From assembly GCF_001687565.2 (NCBI RefSeq), contig NZ_CP016534.2:1740501-1804500 (forward strand): a DNA stretch of 64,000 bases, written 5' to 3'. Shown in pieces: positions 8,391-17,514 of this stretch (its first letter is position 1; each line of letters begins with the position of its first letter). The position numbers were made by a program, and so were the translations under genes. Source of the stretch: Planococcus antarcticus DSM 14505. Lineage in GTDB: Bacteria > Bacillota > Bacilli > Bacillales_A > Planococcaceae. A model generated the notes under the pieces. It had not been told where the DNA came from. It saw only the letters and a program-made list of their open reading frames with translations, and made no database searches.

Positions 8391-8498
8391 ATGCAATACG
8401 AAAATGTTGAAAAGCTGAATAGACAAGCAATAATTTTTGTTGTTATTCATACATTGCTCATTTTAAATTTTGCTTTGGATTTCGGTTTTTTTATATGA
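8391..8498 (+). CDS. Small single-pass membrane protein (35 residues)
   Basis: The frame MQYENVEKLNRQAIIFVVIH plus one hydrophobic stretch to its end is preceded by GGGAGAAGGGG and by a near-consensus promoter, and is followed by a strong terminator. This makes a complete small transcription unit. The hydrophilic N-terminal half and hydrophobic C-terminal half suggest a tail-anchored peptide. No family was recognised. Confidence 0.65.
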   Translation: MQYENVEKLNRQAIIFVVIHTLLILNFALDFGFFI

Positions 8499-8508
8499 CT
8501 GGAACTAT

Positions 8509-8546
8509 AAAACAGCCTATCCCAACTCAATGGGATAGGCTGTTTT
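8509..8546. terminator. Bidirectional terminator
   Basis: AAACAGCCTATCCCA and TGGGATAGGCTGTTTT form a 15-bp stem with a six-base loop, between the small membrane protein gene and the convergent recombinase-like gene. Confidence 0.9.
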
Positions 8547-9405
8547 ACGGTGTGCCTCGTTTTAGGCGAACCAAAGAATCCTTGAGAATCCGCGATGCAG
8601 AGTCAAGTGAGACGCCCAGGATTTCCTGGATTTCTTCCAGGTTCTTATGCTTAACAGAATACAGGTAATGGACGTAGGCAAAACGGATATCACCCGAGCG
8701 CATTGGGGTGCCGACAAAAGAGGAAAGTGCTTCGGTATAATCTGACAGTGATCCCATCTGAAACATCGTGTATTCGTTTTTCACTTTGGATGATAGCAAG
8801 TAGGGTGTCCCACGGAATACCGCGCGTTCAATACCCTCAAGCATAACGGGAATCTCTTTGCCGTTAAATCCCAGGAGGCATTGGTAGCCATCCTTTTTCT
8901 CAACCGCCAAAGTCAATTTTCCGCTGCGGTCATCAAAATTCTCCACGTCAATCGTTACCATATCCCGCAGTCGAAGTCCACGAAGATATAAAATGAAAAG
9001 AATTTTGGCATTCAAGGACAACTGATCAGCTTCGAGCACTGACTCTTTCTTTTTCAGCAAATCTTCATAATCTAAATAGATATCAGATGGCGTCAAATCC
9101 AGTTTTTCACTGAATTTGAACTTGGGCATAAAATCGTTTGGAATACGACCAATCTGCCACATATAGTCAAACCACCTTCTGATATAAATGAGTTTTCGGT
9201 TTAATGTGCTGTCTTTAATGCCGGATGCATGCTGATCCATTAGAAATTGCTGGATATCGGAAGGGCGAATGTTATGTGGTTCCACCGGTTTTTTGTACGT
9301 ATGCCTAAGAAAAGCGAAGAGCGAGCGAATCAATTGGACTTCATGAACAACTGTGTTCGGACTAATGCCGTTATCCAGTCGGAATTTCTCATAACCATAA
9401 GGCAT
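8545..9405 (-). CDS. Tyrosine-recombinase-like protein, probably catalytically inactive
   Basis: The 286-residue product has an N-terminal SAM-like core-binding domain (LIRSLFAFLRHTYKKPV, DSTLNRKLIYIRRWFDYMW) and a catalytic-type C-terminal domain. The first catalytic arginine seems kept (LYLRGLRLRDMVTI) and a second in SGDIRFAYVHYLYS, but the usual histidine before it is a glycine, and the stretch where His/Trp and the nucleophilic tyrosine belong (EILGVSLDSASRILKD) has none of them. It is not next to phage genes, has a good ribosome binding site and an undamaged frame, so it may be a retained DNA-binding protein. Confidence 0.7.
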   Translation of the reverse strand: MPYGYEKFRLDNGISPNTVVHEVQLIRSLFAFLRHTYKKPVEPHNIRPSDIQQFLMDQHASGIKDSTLNRKLIYIRRWFDYMWQIGRIPNDFMPKFKFSEKLDLTPSDIYLDYEDLLKKKESVLEADQLSLNAKILFILYLRGLRLRDMVTIDVENFDDRSGKLTLAVEKKDGYQCLLGFNGKEIPVMLEGIERAVFRGTPYLLSSKVKNEYTMFQMGSLSDYTEALSSFVGTPMRSGDIRFAYVHYLYSVKHKNLEEIQEILGVSLDSASRILKDSLVRLKRGTP

Positions 9406-9627
9406 TATGCGTCACCTCTTCTAAATAGATTTACGTAAATTATACCATTCATTCAAGTAAATAGAACGTGTTTTCCCTTACGAATCCTATCTAGAGTCTG
9501 TCATTTTGTGCTTGCGGATAGTTGAAGGCAACAGGAAAAACAGATCTCGTTGGATGTATATAATTTATGCAGATTAGGGTATGTTAATAAGGATGGGTAA
9601 ATAGATGAAATAAAGGTGGATACCGAT

Positions 9628-10119
9628 ATGTTTAAAGAAGACAACGCAAAGATAAGAAGTCATATTCTTCAGGCAGTAGAGGGGATGACAGATGAAAAAT
9701 TAAATCAAAAACCATCCGCGGAAGAGTGGTCACCTATTCAGATACTGGATCATCTTCAATTAATGGAAAATACGGTTGCGAAAGGTGTGTCGCATGAACT
9801 TAAGAAAGAAACGAGTGAAAAAGCTTTGAAAAAACCGATTGCTCTGACAGTTAGCCGGTCATTCAAAGTGGAAGCGCCAAAACAGGTTGTACCGACAGAT
9901 GAATTCGTCACACTTACAGAAATGAAAGAACGCTTAAATGCCTCACATAATTTCCTGTATGAAGTATTTGGCCAGGCAACACATGAACAGCTCAAGCAAA
10001 AATCTATGGACCATCCAGTATTCGGTAAAGTTCCACTGATTCAATGGTTCCCATTTGTCGGTCTGCACGAAAAGCGCCATTTCAAGCAATTGGAGAAAAC
10101 ATTAAGTAAACTCGATTGA
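9628..10119 (+). CDS. DinB-family (YfiT-like) four-helix protein
   Basis: The 163-residue product is helical with the typical DinB/DUF664 histidines: LDHLQLMEN near residue 48 and LHEKRHFKQLEK near the C-terminus, which in this superfamily bind a divalent metal. Some members act as thiol transferases and many have no known substrate. The ATG at 9628 is chosen for spacing from AAAGGTGG. Confidence 0.8.
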   Translation: MFKEDNAKIRSHILQAVEGMTDEKLNQKPSAEEWSPIQILDHLQLMENTVAKGVSHELKKETSEKALKKPIALTVSRSFKVEAPKQVVPTDEFVTLTEMKERLNASHNFLYEVFGQATHEQLKQKSMDHPVFGKVPLIQWFPFVGLHEKRHFKQLEKTLSKLD

Positions 10120-10260
10120 TTCACAAGATAGTCATTTGAAAAACTTATCACATTGTATAATTTTAATGTAATTTACTTATGCTCTCACGTTCGGTATGAT
10201 AGAAGAGGAGAAAAGCGCTGTCACGGGCCTTTTCAAAAGATTCAAAGGAGGAACACACAC

Positions 10261-12975
10261 ATGGCAAAGAGCAGTTTGCACAACAGCCGCACTTCTTTTG
10301 AGCTTAACGGCAAAACGTATAATTATTACCGTTTAGCTGCATTAGAAGAAGCAGGGATCGCTAAAGTATCACGCCTTCCTTATTCAATTAAAGTTCTATT
10401 GGAATCCGTATTGCGTCAGCACGACGGATATGTTATCAAAGATGAGCATGTTGAAGAATTAGCAAAATGGGGCAAGGATGTCAACAAAGAAGCAGAAGTT
10501 CCATTCAAGCCCTCACGCGTTATCCTTCAAGATTTCACAGGCGTACCAGTAGTCGTTGATTTGGCTGCACTTCGTTCAGCGATGGCAGAAATGGGTGGAG
10601 ATCCAGACAAAATTAACCCTGAAATTCCAGTGGATCTTGTCATTGACCACTCGGTTCAAGTTGATAAATACGGCACTGAAGATTCACTCCGCATTAACAT
10701 GGAGCTTGAGTTTGACCGCAATGCAGAGCGTTACCAGTTCCTTAGCTGGGCTCAAAAAGCTTACGACAATTATCGTGCAGTTCCACCTGCGACAGGTATC
10801 GTTCACCAAGTAAACCTTGAGTACTTGGCAAACGTTGTCCACGCAATTGAAAACACAGACGGTACATTCGAAACTTTTCCTGATACATTGTTCGGAACAG
10901 ATTCACATACGACAATGATCAACGGAATTGGTGTTCTTGGATGGGGCGTTGGCGGCATTGAAGCTGAAGCCGGGATGCTCGGACAACCTTCATACTTCCC
11001 GATTCCTGAAGTTATCGGGGTTAAAATGACGGGTGAACTTCCAAACGGTGCAACTGCAACTGATTTGGCGTTGAAAGTGACACAAACTTTGCGTAAAAAA
11101 GGTGTAGTAGGTAAATTTGTTGAGTTCTTCGGTCCTGGTGTGACGACATTGCCACTTGCTGACCGCGCAACAATTGCCAATATGGCTCCAGAATACGGTG
11201 CAACTTGCGGATTCTTCCCAGTTGATGAAGAAGCACTTAATTATATGCGTTTGACTGCACGTGATGAAGACCAAATCGCTGTAACGAAGAAGTATTTGCA
11301 GGAGAACGATATGTTCTTCAAAGTTGAAAATGAAGATCCGATCTACACGGACCTTGTAGAAATCGATCTTTCTAAAATCGAACCAAACTTGGCAGGACCA
11401 AAACGTCCACAGGATTTGATTCCCTTGTCTCAAATGAAACCCGAGTTCAACAAAGCTGTAACAGGTGAAGAAGGGCCACACGGTTTTGCACTTGATGAAG
11501 CTGAAATCGAAAAAACAGCAACAGTCCAATTCAAAACCGGCAAAACTGCTGAAATGAAGACTGGTGCATTGGCAATTGCAGCTATTACATCTTGTACAAA
11601 CACTTCTAACCCATACGTAATGTTAGGTGCTGGATTAGTAGCGAAAAAGGCAGTAGAAAAAGGATTAGTTCCACCTGCATACGTGAAAACCTCACTAGCT
11701 CCGGGATCTAAAGTTGTTACAGGTTACTTAAATGATTCTGGTTTATTGGATTACATGAATCAAATCGGCTTTAACTTAGTTGGCTACGGCTGTACAACGT
11801 GTATCGGTAACTCGGGTCCATTGCTTCCTGAAATTGAAGAAGCGATTTTAGACAACGATTTGCTGGTGTCATCTGTATTATCTGGTAACCGTAACTTTGA
11901 AGGGCGCATCCATCCGCTTGTGAAAGCTAACTACTTGGCTTCTCCAATGCTAGTTGTTGCTTATGCACTTGCTGGGACAGTGGATATCGACTTCGCAGTT
12001 GAACCAATCGGCACTGATAAAGAAGGCAAAGACGTTTTCTTTAAAGATATCTGGCCATCAACTGAAGAAATCAAAAAAGTCGTTAAAGACACAGTCACTC
12101 CAGAATTGTTCCGCAAAGAGTACGAGCATGTATTTAACGAGAACGAAGCTTGGAACGCGATTGAGACAAACGATGATTCTTTGTATGAGTTTGATGCTAC
12201 ATCAACTTATATCCAAAATCCGCCATTCTTTGAAGGTCTTGCAAAAGAGCCTGCTCCAATCCAAGCGTTATCTGACCTTCGTGTTGTTGCGAAATTCGCA
12301 GACTCGATCACGACTGACCATATTTCACCAGCTGGTGCGATTGGTAAAGATACGCCAGCAGGTCTATACCTTCGTGAAAACGGCGTCGAGCCTCGTAACT
12401 TCAACTCTTACGGATCTCGTCGTGGTAACCATGAAGTCATGATGCGCGGAACATTCGCGAATATCCGTATTCGTAACCAGGTAGCCCCAGGAACAACAGG
12501 CGGTTACACGACTTACTGGCCAACGGGCGAGACAATGGCGATTTACGATGCAGCGATGAAGTATCAGGAACAAGGCACTGGACTTGTTGTCTTGACTGGT
12601 AAGGATTACGGCATGGGCTCTTCACGTGACTGGGCGGCTAAAGGAACATTCCTTCTAGGCATCAAAACAGTTATCGCTGAAAGCTATGAGCGTATTCACC
12701 GTTCAAACCTAGTAATGATGGGCGTTCTACCGTTGCAATTCGTTAACGGCGAAAGCGCAGATTCTCTTGGATTGACAGGACACGAAACCATCAGCGTCAA
12801 CTTGACTGATGACGTGAAACCACGCGACGTTCTTACTGTTACAGCTACTGCTGAAGATGGTAAAGTAACTGAGTTTAAAGTATTGGCACGTTTCGATTCC
12901 GAAGTGGAAGTAGATTATTTCCGCCACGGCGGCATCCTGCAAATGGTGCTTCGTAACAAATTACTTGAAGTATAA
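10261..12975 (+). CDS. acnA: Aconitate hydratase
   Basis: Aconitase interconverts citrate and isocitrate in the TCA cycle. The 904-residue product has full length for the AcnA/IRP type, with the three iron-sulfur cysteines in SCTNTSNP and [12 protein letters not shown], the substrate-binding GTDSHT motif and the C-terminal swivel domain ([16 protein letters not shown]). The ATG at 10261 follows AAAGGAGGAACACACAC; an upstream in-frame extension is not supported. In B. subtilis the homologue citB is also near the yne genes and parE-parC. The protein may bind RNA when iron is low, as other IRP-type aconitases do. Confidence 0.98.
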   Translation: MAKSSLHNSRTSFELNGKTYNYYRLAALEEAGIAKVSRLPYSIKVLLESVLRQHDGYVIKDEHVEELAKWGKDVNKEAEVPFKPSRVILQDFTGVPVVVDLAALRSAMAEMGGDPDKINPEIPVDLVIDHSVQVDKYGTEDSLRINMELEFDRNAERYQFLSWAQKAYDNYRAVPPATGIVHQVNLEYLANVVHAIENTDGTFETFPDTLFGTDSHTTMINGIGVLGWGVGGIEAEAGMLGQPSYFPIPEVIGVKMTGELPNGATATDLALKVTQTLRKKGVVGKFVEFFGPGVTTLPLADRATIANMAPEYGATCGFFPVDEEALNYMRLTARDEDQIAVTKKYLQENDMFFKVENEDPIYTDLVEIDLSKIEPNLAGPKRPQDLIPLSQMKPEFNKAVTGEEGPHGFALDEAEIEKTATVQFKTGKTAEMKTGALAIAAITSCTNTSNPYVMLGAGLVAKKAVEKGLVPPAYVKTSLAPGSKVVTGYLNDSGLLDYMNQIGFNLVGYGCTTCIGNSGPLLPEIEEAILDNDLLVSSVLSGNRNFEGRIHPLVKANYLASPMLVVAYALAGTVDIDFAVEPIGTDKEGKDVFFKDIWPSTEEIKKVVKDTVTPELFRKEYEHVFNENEAWNAIETNDDSLYEFDATSTYIQNPPFFEGLAKEPAPIQALSDLRVVAKFADSITTDHISPAGAIGKDTPAGLYLRENGVEPRNFNSYGSRRGNHEVMMRGTFANIRIRNQVAPGTTGGYTTYWPTGETMAIYDAAMKYQEQGTGLVVLTGKDYGMGSSRDWAAKGTFLLGIKTVIAESYERIHRSNLVMMGVLPLQFVNGESADSLGLTGHETISVNLTDDVKPRDVLTVTATAEDGKVTEFKVLARFDSEVEVDYFRHGGILQMVLRNKLLEV

Positions 12976-13140
12976 GAAAAGCAGAAGCGAACGTGTTGAT
13001 CCAACAGTCTTAAGACCTACTGGTGAAGTGATGTATTTTTAGTCGCACAGCCAGTTATGACCTAAAATCAATTCGTTAGACGAGCTAGACAATAAATAAT
13101 AAGCTAGGAATTAGAGTTTCTAAGCTATAAAAAAACTGCA

Positions 13141-13176
13141 AAAGGCTGCTGGGGATTTTCCTCAGCAGCCTTTTCT
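13141..13176 (+). terminator. Terminator in the acnA-yneP interval
   Basis: AAAGGCTGCTGGGG and CTCAGCAGCCTTTT make a long stem ending in T residues. The 160 bases between acnA and this hairpin hold no gene that I can see. Confidence 0.85.
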
Positions 13177-13227
13177 CTTACATCTAAAAACGAATATCTT
13201 GTATACTGGTAAAGAGGTGAAATAGAC

Positions 13228-13668
13228 ATGTACATAAGTGAAAAAGAAATTGAAATCCGTTACGCGGAAACCGATCAAATGGGGGTAGTTTATCATGCTA
13301 ACTACATCATCTGGCTGGAAATCGGGCGTACTAAGCTGATTGAAGACTTAGGATTTACCTATGCAGGTATGGAGAAGGATGGTTATTTGTCTCCGGTGAC
13401 TGATATTTCCATTCAATATAGAGCCGCTCTTCGCTACGGGGAAAAAGCCTTTATCCGTACGTGGGTAGAGGAACACGGACGCCTGCGTACCAAATACGGC
13501 TATGAAATTGTCCATGACGATGGTGCAATTGCCGCAACTGCGATCTCCGAGCATGTTGTCGTCAAAAAAGAGTCATTCCGACCGGTTTCAATCAAAAAAA
13601 TCTATCCAGAATGGCATGAAAAATACGAAGAAATCAAAAGGCAGGCTGCTGATGGCGTTCGGAATTAA
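13228..13668 (+). CDS. Acyl-CoA thioesterase, 4HBT/hotdog family (YneP-like)
   Basis: The 146-residue product has the hotdog-fold thioesterase signature RYAETDQMGVVYHANYIIWLE split over its N-terminus, in which the aspartate and histidine are active-site residues in the YbgC/FadM group. Substrate is probably a short or medium acyl-CoA. It matches B. subtilis YneP by position between aconitase and yneQ. It overlaps the next gene by 17 bases. Confidence 0.88.
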   Translation: MYISEKEIEIRYAETDQMGVVYHANYIIWLEIGRTKLIEDLGFTYAGMEKDGYLSPVTDISIQYRAALRYGEKAFIRTWVEEHGRLRTKYGYEIVHDDGAIAATAISEHVVVKKESFRPVSIKKIYPEWHEKYEEIKRQAADGVRN

Positions 13669-13960
13669 GCGAGACGAACTCGAACACTGGAAACAAGGGG
13701 TCATCGACGGAAAAATCTCGTTTTTGACCCATTACTGGGTGGATGACCGCTTTCCAGGCTGTAGTACGGTCACCAAAGTTGGCTGCTGCGACTTGGAAAA
13801 ACTTGTTTCTTGGGGCAGGCAGTATGGATTACAGCCTGAATGGCTAGATTTGCGAGGGGATTATCCGCATTTTGACTTGTTCGGTGAGCGTCAACGAGCA
13901 ATTTTGCGCCAAGAGGGCCAACTAGAGCAACTGAATAAATTGCAAAATAAAAAAGCATGA
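13652..13960 (+). CDS. YneQ-like conserved protein
   Basis: The 102-residue product (starts MAFGIKRDELEHWKQGVIDG) includes ITHYWVDDRFPGC-like and VGCCDLEKLVSWGRQYGL segments rich in cysteine and aromatic residues. It corresponds in place and length to yneQ in the conserved acnA-parC block. No biochemical function is known to me. The start lies inside yneP, which suggests coupling. Confidence 0.78.
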   Translation: MAFGIKRDELEHWKQGVIDGKISFLTHYWVDDRFPGCSTVTKVGCCDLEKLVSWGRQYGLQPEWLDLRGDYPHFDLFGERQRAILRQEGQLEQLNKLQNKKA

Positions 13961-13979
13961 GCTATTCATGCTTTTTTAT
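13952..13979. terminator. Bidirectional terminator
   Basis: AAAAGCATGA and TCATGCTTTT form a stem with T-runs on both strands between convergent yneQ-like and HesB-like genes. Confidence 0.85.
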
Positions 13980-14266
13980 TTTGCATATGAATAATCAAGT
14001 TCGTGCAAGTCATCGTTCACACTGACCTGGAGATTATGTCCATCAAAATACCAGACATCGCTTTGTTCAATAAAATAGGTGACTTGGTCTTGTTCCAGTT
14101 GGACAGCCATTTCATGTGGCTGATCCTTGGTTACACCCAGTGAAAATCCTGGCTGTAGCTTGCTTGAACCACCATAACGGACAAAGAAGCGGACCGCTTC
14201 TCCTGATACCACTTCCATTTCTTCCTTAAACCAATTGAGTGCATCGTCACTAATGTTAATCTGCAT
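13976..14266 (-). CDS. HesB/IscA-like protein (YneR type)
   Basis: The 96-residue product has the fold pattern of the HesB/YadR/YfhF group (ALNWFKEEMEV, FFVRYGGSSKLQPGFSLGV) but lacks the C-terminal CGCG-type cysteines that bind iron-sulfur clusters in true A-type carriers. It corresponds to yneR by position. It lies just downstream of plsY on the same strand with a 20-base gap and its own site (GGAAGGACGTG). Confidence 0.82.
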   Translation of the reverse strand: MQINISDDALNWFKEEMEVVSGEAVRFFVRYGGSSKLQPGFSLGVTKDQPHEMAVQLEQDQVTYFIEQSDVWYFDGHNLQVSVNDDLHELDYSYAK

Positions 14267-14286
14267 GTCACACGTCCTTCCACTGT

Positions 14287-14880
14287 TTATAGCCAGTTGA
14301 TTTTTGGTTCTGTGCCAGCACGAATACGGGCAATATTGGTGCGGTGGCGGAAGATGATGAATAACGCCAGAATATAAATGACAATCATGAACAAGTAGTC
14401 TCCTGTAAAGATTGCATAAATAGTTATGTAGATGATGAATACGACTGCCAGAATAATTGATGATAATGATACCATTTTAGTAATTTTTAATGCAATCAAT
14501 AGCACAGCAACCGCCATGATGAACAACGGCCATTGATAGCCGAGCAAGATGCCGCCAGATGTGGCAACGGCTTTTCCACCTTTAAATTTAGCGAATACCG
14601 GATAAATATGGCCAATAACTGCAATGATGCCAAAAACCAAAGGATGGATATCGGTTGTGATATAAAGTGGAATCAGTGTAGCAGCCGTTCCTTTCAGAAT
14701 GTCCAGCAGAGTGACGGCGATACCGGCTTTCTTGCCGAGTGTCCGGAATGTATTGGTAGCACCGAGGTTGCCGCTTCCTTTTGTTCGGATGTCTGTTTTG
14801 TAAAATAGTTTCCCGACCCATAAGGCAGACGGAATCGAGCCGAGGAGGTAAGCTAATAGAATGGGAAGCAGTATAGTCAT
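14287..14880 (-). CDS. plsY: Glycerol-3-phosphate acyltransferase PlsY
   Basis: PlsY transfers the acyl group from acyl-phosphate to glycerol-3-phosphate, the first step of phosphatidic acid synthesis. The 197-residue integral membrane protein shows the three PlsY motifs: LGSIPSALWVGK, GSGNLGATNTFRTLG and KGGKAVATSGGILLG. A good site (AAAGGAGTTCATA) precedes the ATG. Its divergent neighbour is the CoA-binding protein gene. Confidence 0.97.
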   Translation of the reverse strand: MTILLPILLAYLLGSIPSALWVGKLFYKTDIRTKGSGNLGATNTFRTLGKKAGIAVTLLDILKGTAATLIPLYITTDIHPLVFGIIAVIGHIYPVFAKFKGGKAVATSGGILLGYQWPLFIMAVAVLLIALKITKMVSLSSIILAVVFIIYITIYAIFTGDYLFMIVIYILALFIIFRHRTNIARIRAGTEPKINWL

Positions 14881-15016
14881 TATGAACTCCTTTAGAACAA
14901 CCTTATTTTGTAGTTTCAGTTTACCATGACTGATGTTCTTTGAACAATAGACGGCGAATTATTCAACAGGCAGGACGAAATCGTGTATGATAGAATAAAA
15001 AGGACAGGTGATCATC

Positions 15017-15424
15017 TTGAACAATCCGAGCCGCAAAGAAATCAAGAATGTACTCGATCATGCGAAAACCATTGCCGTAATCGGTCTTAGCCCAAATCCT
15101 AGCAGAACTTCCTATATCGTATCAGAATCTATGCAACGGGCAGGTTACCGCATCATTCCGGTTAATCCACGGGCAGATACTGTACTGGGTGAAAAAAGTT
15201 ACGCTTCTTTGAGTGACATTCCAGAAAAAGTGGATATCGTCAACGTTTTCCGGCGCAGTGAGTTTCTGGAGGGTATCGCCGATGAGTTCATAAAAATCGA
15301 TTGTCCAGTATTTTGGACACAATTAAATGTGGTTGATGAGAACGTATTTAATCGGTTGGCTGATGTGGGATATACAGTCATAATGGACCGTTGCATCAAA
15401 GTGGAACACGCCATCCTGAAATAA
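15017..15424 (+). CDS. CoA-binding domain protein (YneT-like)
   Basis: The 135-residue product is a single Rossmann CoA-binding domain, with IAVIGLSPNPSRTSYIVSE at the nucleotide site and GYRIIPVNPR after it, as in YneT/YccU proteins. Function is not established. The TTG at 15017 gives the family-typical start (M-N-N-P-S-R) and follows AGGTGATC; a GTG at 15008 is the alternative. Confidence 0.85.
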   Translation: MNNPSRKEIKNVLDHAKTIAVIGLSPNPSRTSYIVSESMQRAGYRIIPVNPRADTVLGEKSYASLSDIPEKVDIVNVFRRSEFLEGIADEFIKIDCPVFWTQLNVVDENVFNRLADVGYTVIMDRCIKVEHAILK

Positions 15425-15437
15425 GGCAATACCGCAA

Positions 15438-15461
15438 AAGGGCGCCCAGCGCTCTTTTTCT
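15438..15461 (+). terminator. Terminator of the CoA-binding protein gene
   Basis: AAGGGCGC and GCGCTCTT pair with one G-T wobble and are followed by five T residues. Confidence 0.7.
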
Positions 15462-15468
15462 ATGAAGT

Positions 15469-15498
15469 TTGACAGATAGACAAGAAATAGAATACGAT
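15469..15498 (+). promoter_or_regulatory. Probable sigma-A promoter of parE-parC
   Basis: A consensus TTGACA at 15469-15474 is followed after 18 bases by TACGAT at 15493-15498. The parE start codon lies 46 bases further on. Confidence 0.6.
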
Positions 15499-15543
15499 AA
15501 AGAGAGAGAAAAAAGCGAACAAACGTTTGTTGGAGGGAATTAA

Positions 15544-17514
15544 ATGGCTAAAATTCAAAATACGGCATACAACGAAGAAGCGATTCAAGTACTCGAAGGC
15601 TTAGATGCTGTCAGGAAACGGCCAGGGATGTACATCGGTTCGACGGATACACGTGGACTTCACCATTTGGTCTATGAAATTGTCGATAACTCTGTCGATG
15701 AAGCACTTGCAGGCCACGGAGATAAAATCACCGTTACCATTCAGGATGACAATAGCATCAGTGTCCGGGATTACGGTCGCGGCATGCCAACGGGAATGCA
15801 CCGCAGTGGCAAACCCACACCGGAAGTGATTTTGACGGTTCTGCATGCCGGCGGGAAATTCGGGCAGGGCGGCTACAAGACAAGCGGAGGTCTTCACGGC
15901 GTCGGCGCATCTGTCGTCAATGCACTGTCTAAATTTTTGGAAGTGACGATTTTCCGAGATGGCAAAAAATACCGCCAGCGCTTTGAAAATGGCGGCAAAC
16001 CGGACACGACATTGGAAGAAATTGGTTCGACAAAAGAAAGTGGCACGTTAATCCACTTTTTGCCGGACGAAACCATTTTTTCAGTGTCCAAATACAATTA
16101 CGAGACCCTTTCGGAACGCCTGCGTGAATCTGCTTTCTTGTTGAAAGGACTGAAGATTGAGCTATTCGATCAGCGAACAGAAGCCAAGGATGTTTTTCAT
16201 TACGAAACGGGAATTGAAGCTTTTGTTGCCTATCTCAATGAAGAAAAAGATGTGCTTCATCCAGTGGCCTATATTGAAGGTCAACAGGACGAAATGGAAA
16301 TCGAGTTTTCTTTCCAATTTAACGATGGCTATTCCGAAACAATTCTATCGTTTGTTAACAACGTCCGGACCCGTGACGGCGGTACGCATGAAACCGGCGC
16401 GAAAGCGGCCATGACAAGAGTTTTCAATGATTATGCGCGAAAAATTAACTTGTTGAAAGACAAAGACAAGAACATAGAAGGCTCTGACATCCGAGAAGGT
16501 TTGGCGGCAATTATTTCTGTTCGCATCCCTGAAGCGATGCTGCAATTTGAAGGGCAGACGAAAAGCAAGCTGGGTACAAGCGAAGCGCGAAGCATTGTCG
16601 ATTCGGTTGTTTCTCAGAAATTGATGTACTTCCTGGAAGAAAACGCAGATCTCAGCGCTTCTCTCGTACGAAAAGCAATCCGGGCATCACAGGCCCGATT
16701 GGCTGCCCGAAAAGCACGGGAAGATGCGCGAAACGGCAAAAAACGCAAGAAATCGGATGCACTGTTGTCCGGTAAATTGACACCTGCCCAATCACGCAAC
16801 GCCTCGAAAAACGAATTATACTTGGTGGAGGGAGATTCGGCTGGTGGTTCTGCCAAACAGGGACGCGACCGGACATTCCAGGCAATCCTGCCGCTACGCG
16901 GGAAAGTCGTCAACACCGAAAAAGCGAAACTTGAAGAAATCATGAAAAATGAAGAAATTTCGACCATCATTCATGCTATTGGCGGAGGGGTTTCTTCTGA
17001 CTTTTCAATTGACGACATCGCCTACAATAAAATCATCATCATGACTGATGCGGATACCGATGGAGCGCATATTCAAGTGCTGTTGCTGACATTCTTCTTC
17101 CGTTATATGAAGCCATTAATCGAAGCGGGCAAAGTGTTTATCGCATTGCCGCCGCTCTACAAAGTTTCCAAAGGAGTTGGCAAAAAAGAAATCATCGATT
17201 ACGCCTGGACAGAAGCAGATTTGGATGCCTCCATCAAAAAAGTCGGCAAAGGCTATATGCTGCAGCGTTACAAAGGTTTGGGTGAGATGAACGCAGACCA
17301 GTTATGGGAAACCACCATGAACCCGGAGACCCGTACGCTGATTCGCGTTACGATTGAAGACAGTGCACGCGCAGAACGTGGCATTACAACATTAATGGGT
17401 GATAAAGTGGAACCAAGACGCCGCTGGATTGAAAACAATGTCGACTTTGGACTGGAAGATGATAGCAATATACTAGAAAATGATTTGATTCACGCTGAGG
17501 AGGAAATTGTATGA
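15544..17514 (+). CDS. parE: DNA topoisomerase IV subunit B
   Basis: ParE is the ATPase subunit of topoisomerase IV, which separates linked daughter chromosomes. The 656-residue product has the GHKL ATP site ([44 protein letters not shown]) and the TOPRIM domain with [20 protein letters not shown] and [14 protein letters not shown]. Its length and pairing with parC separate it from gyrB. The stop overlaps the parC start by four bases (ATGA), so the two are coupled. Confidence 0.98.
   Translation: MAKIQNTAYNEEAIQVLEGLDAVRKRPGMYIGSTDTRGLHHLVYEIVDNSVDEALAGHGDKITVTIQDDNSISVRDYGRGMPTGMHRSGKPTPEVILTVLHAGGKFGQGGYKTSGGLHGVGASVVNALSKFLEVTIFRDGKKYRQRFENGGKPDTTLEEIGSTKESGTLIHFLPDETIFSVSKYNYETLSERLRESAFLLKGLKIELFDQRTEAKDVFHYETGIEAFVAYLNEEKDVLHPVAYIEGQQDEMEIEFSFQFNDGYSETILSFVNNVRTRDGGTHETGAKAAMTRVFNDYARKINLLKDKDKNIEGSDIREGLAAIISVRIPEAMLQFEGQTKSKLGTSEARSIVDSVVSQKLMYFLEENADLSASLVRKAIRASQARLAARKAREDARNGKKRKKSDALLSGKLTPAQSRNASKNELYLVEGDSAGGSAKQGRDRTFQAILPLRGKVVNTEKAKLEEIMKNEEISTIIHAIGGGVSSDFSIDDIAYNKIIIMTDADTDGAHIQVLLLTFFFRYMKPLIEAGKVFIALPPLYKVSKGVGKKEIIDYAWTEADLDASIKKVGKGYMLQRYKGLGEMNADQLWETTMNPETRTLIRVTIEDSARAERGITTLMGDKVEPRRRWIENNVDFGLEDDSNILENDLIHAEEEIV

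Noticed and set aside
10130..10260. Promoter of acnA with TTGAAA and TATAAT
   Set aside because: The spacing is only 14 bases, and an alternative pair (TTACTT, TATGAT) is weak, so neither is listed as a feature.
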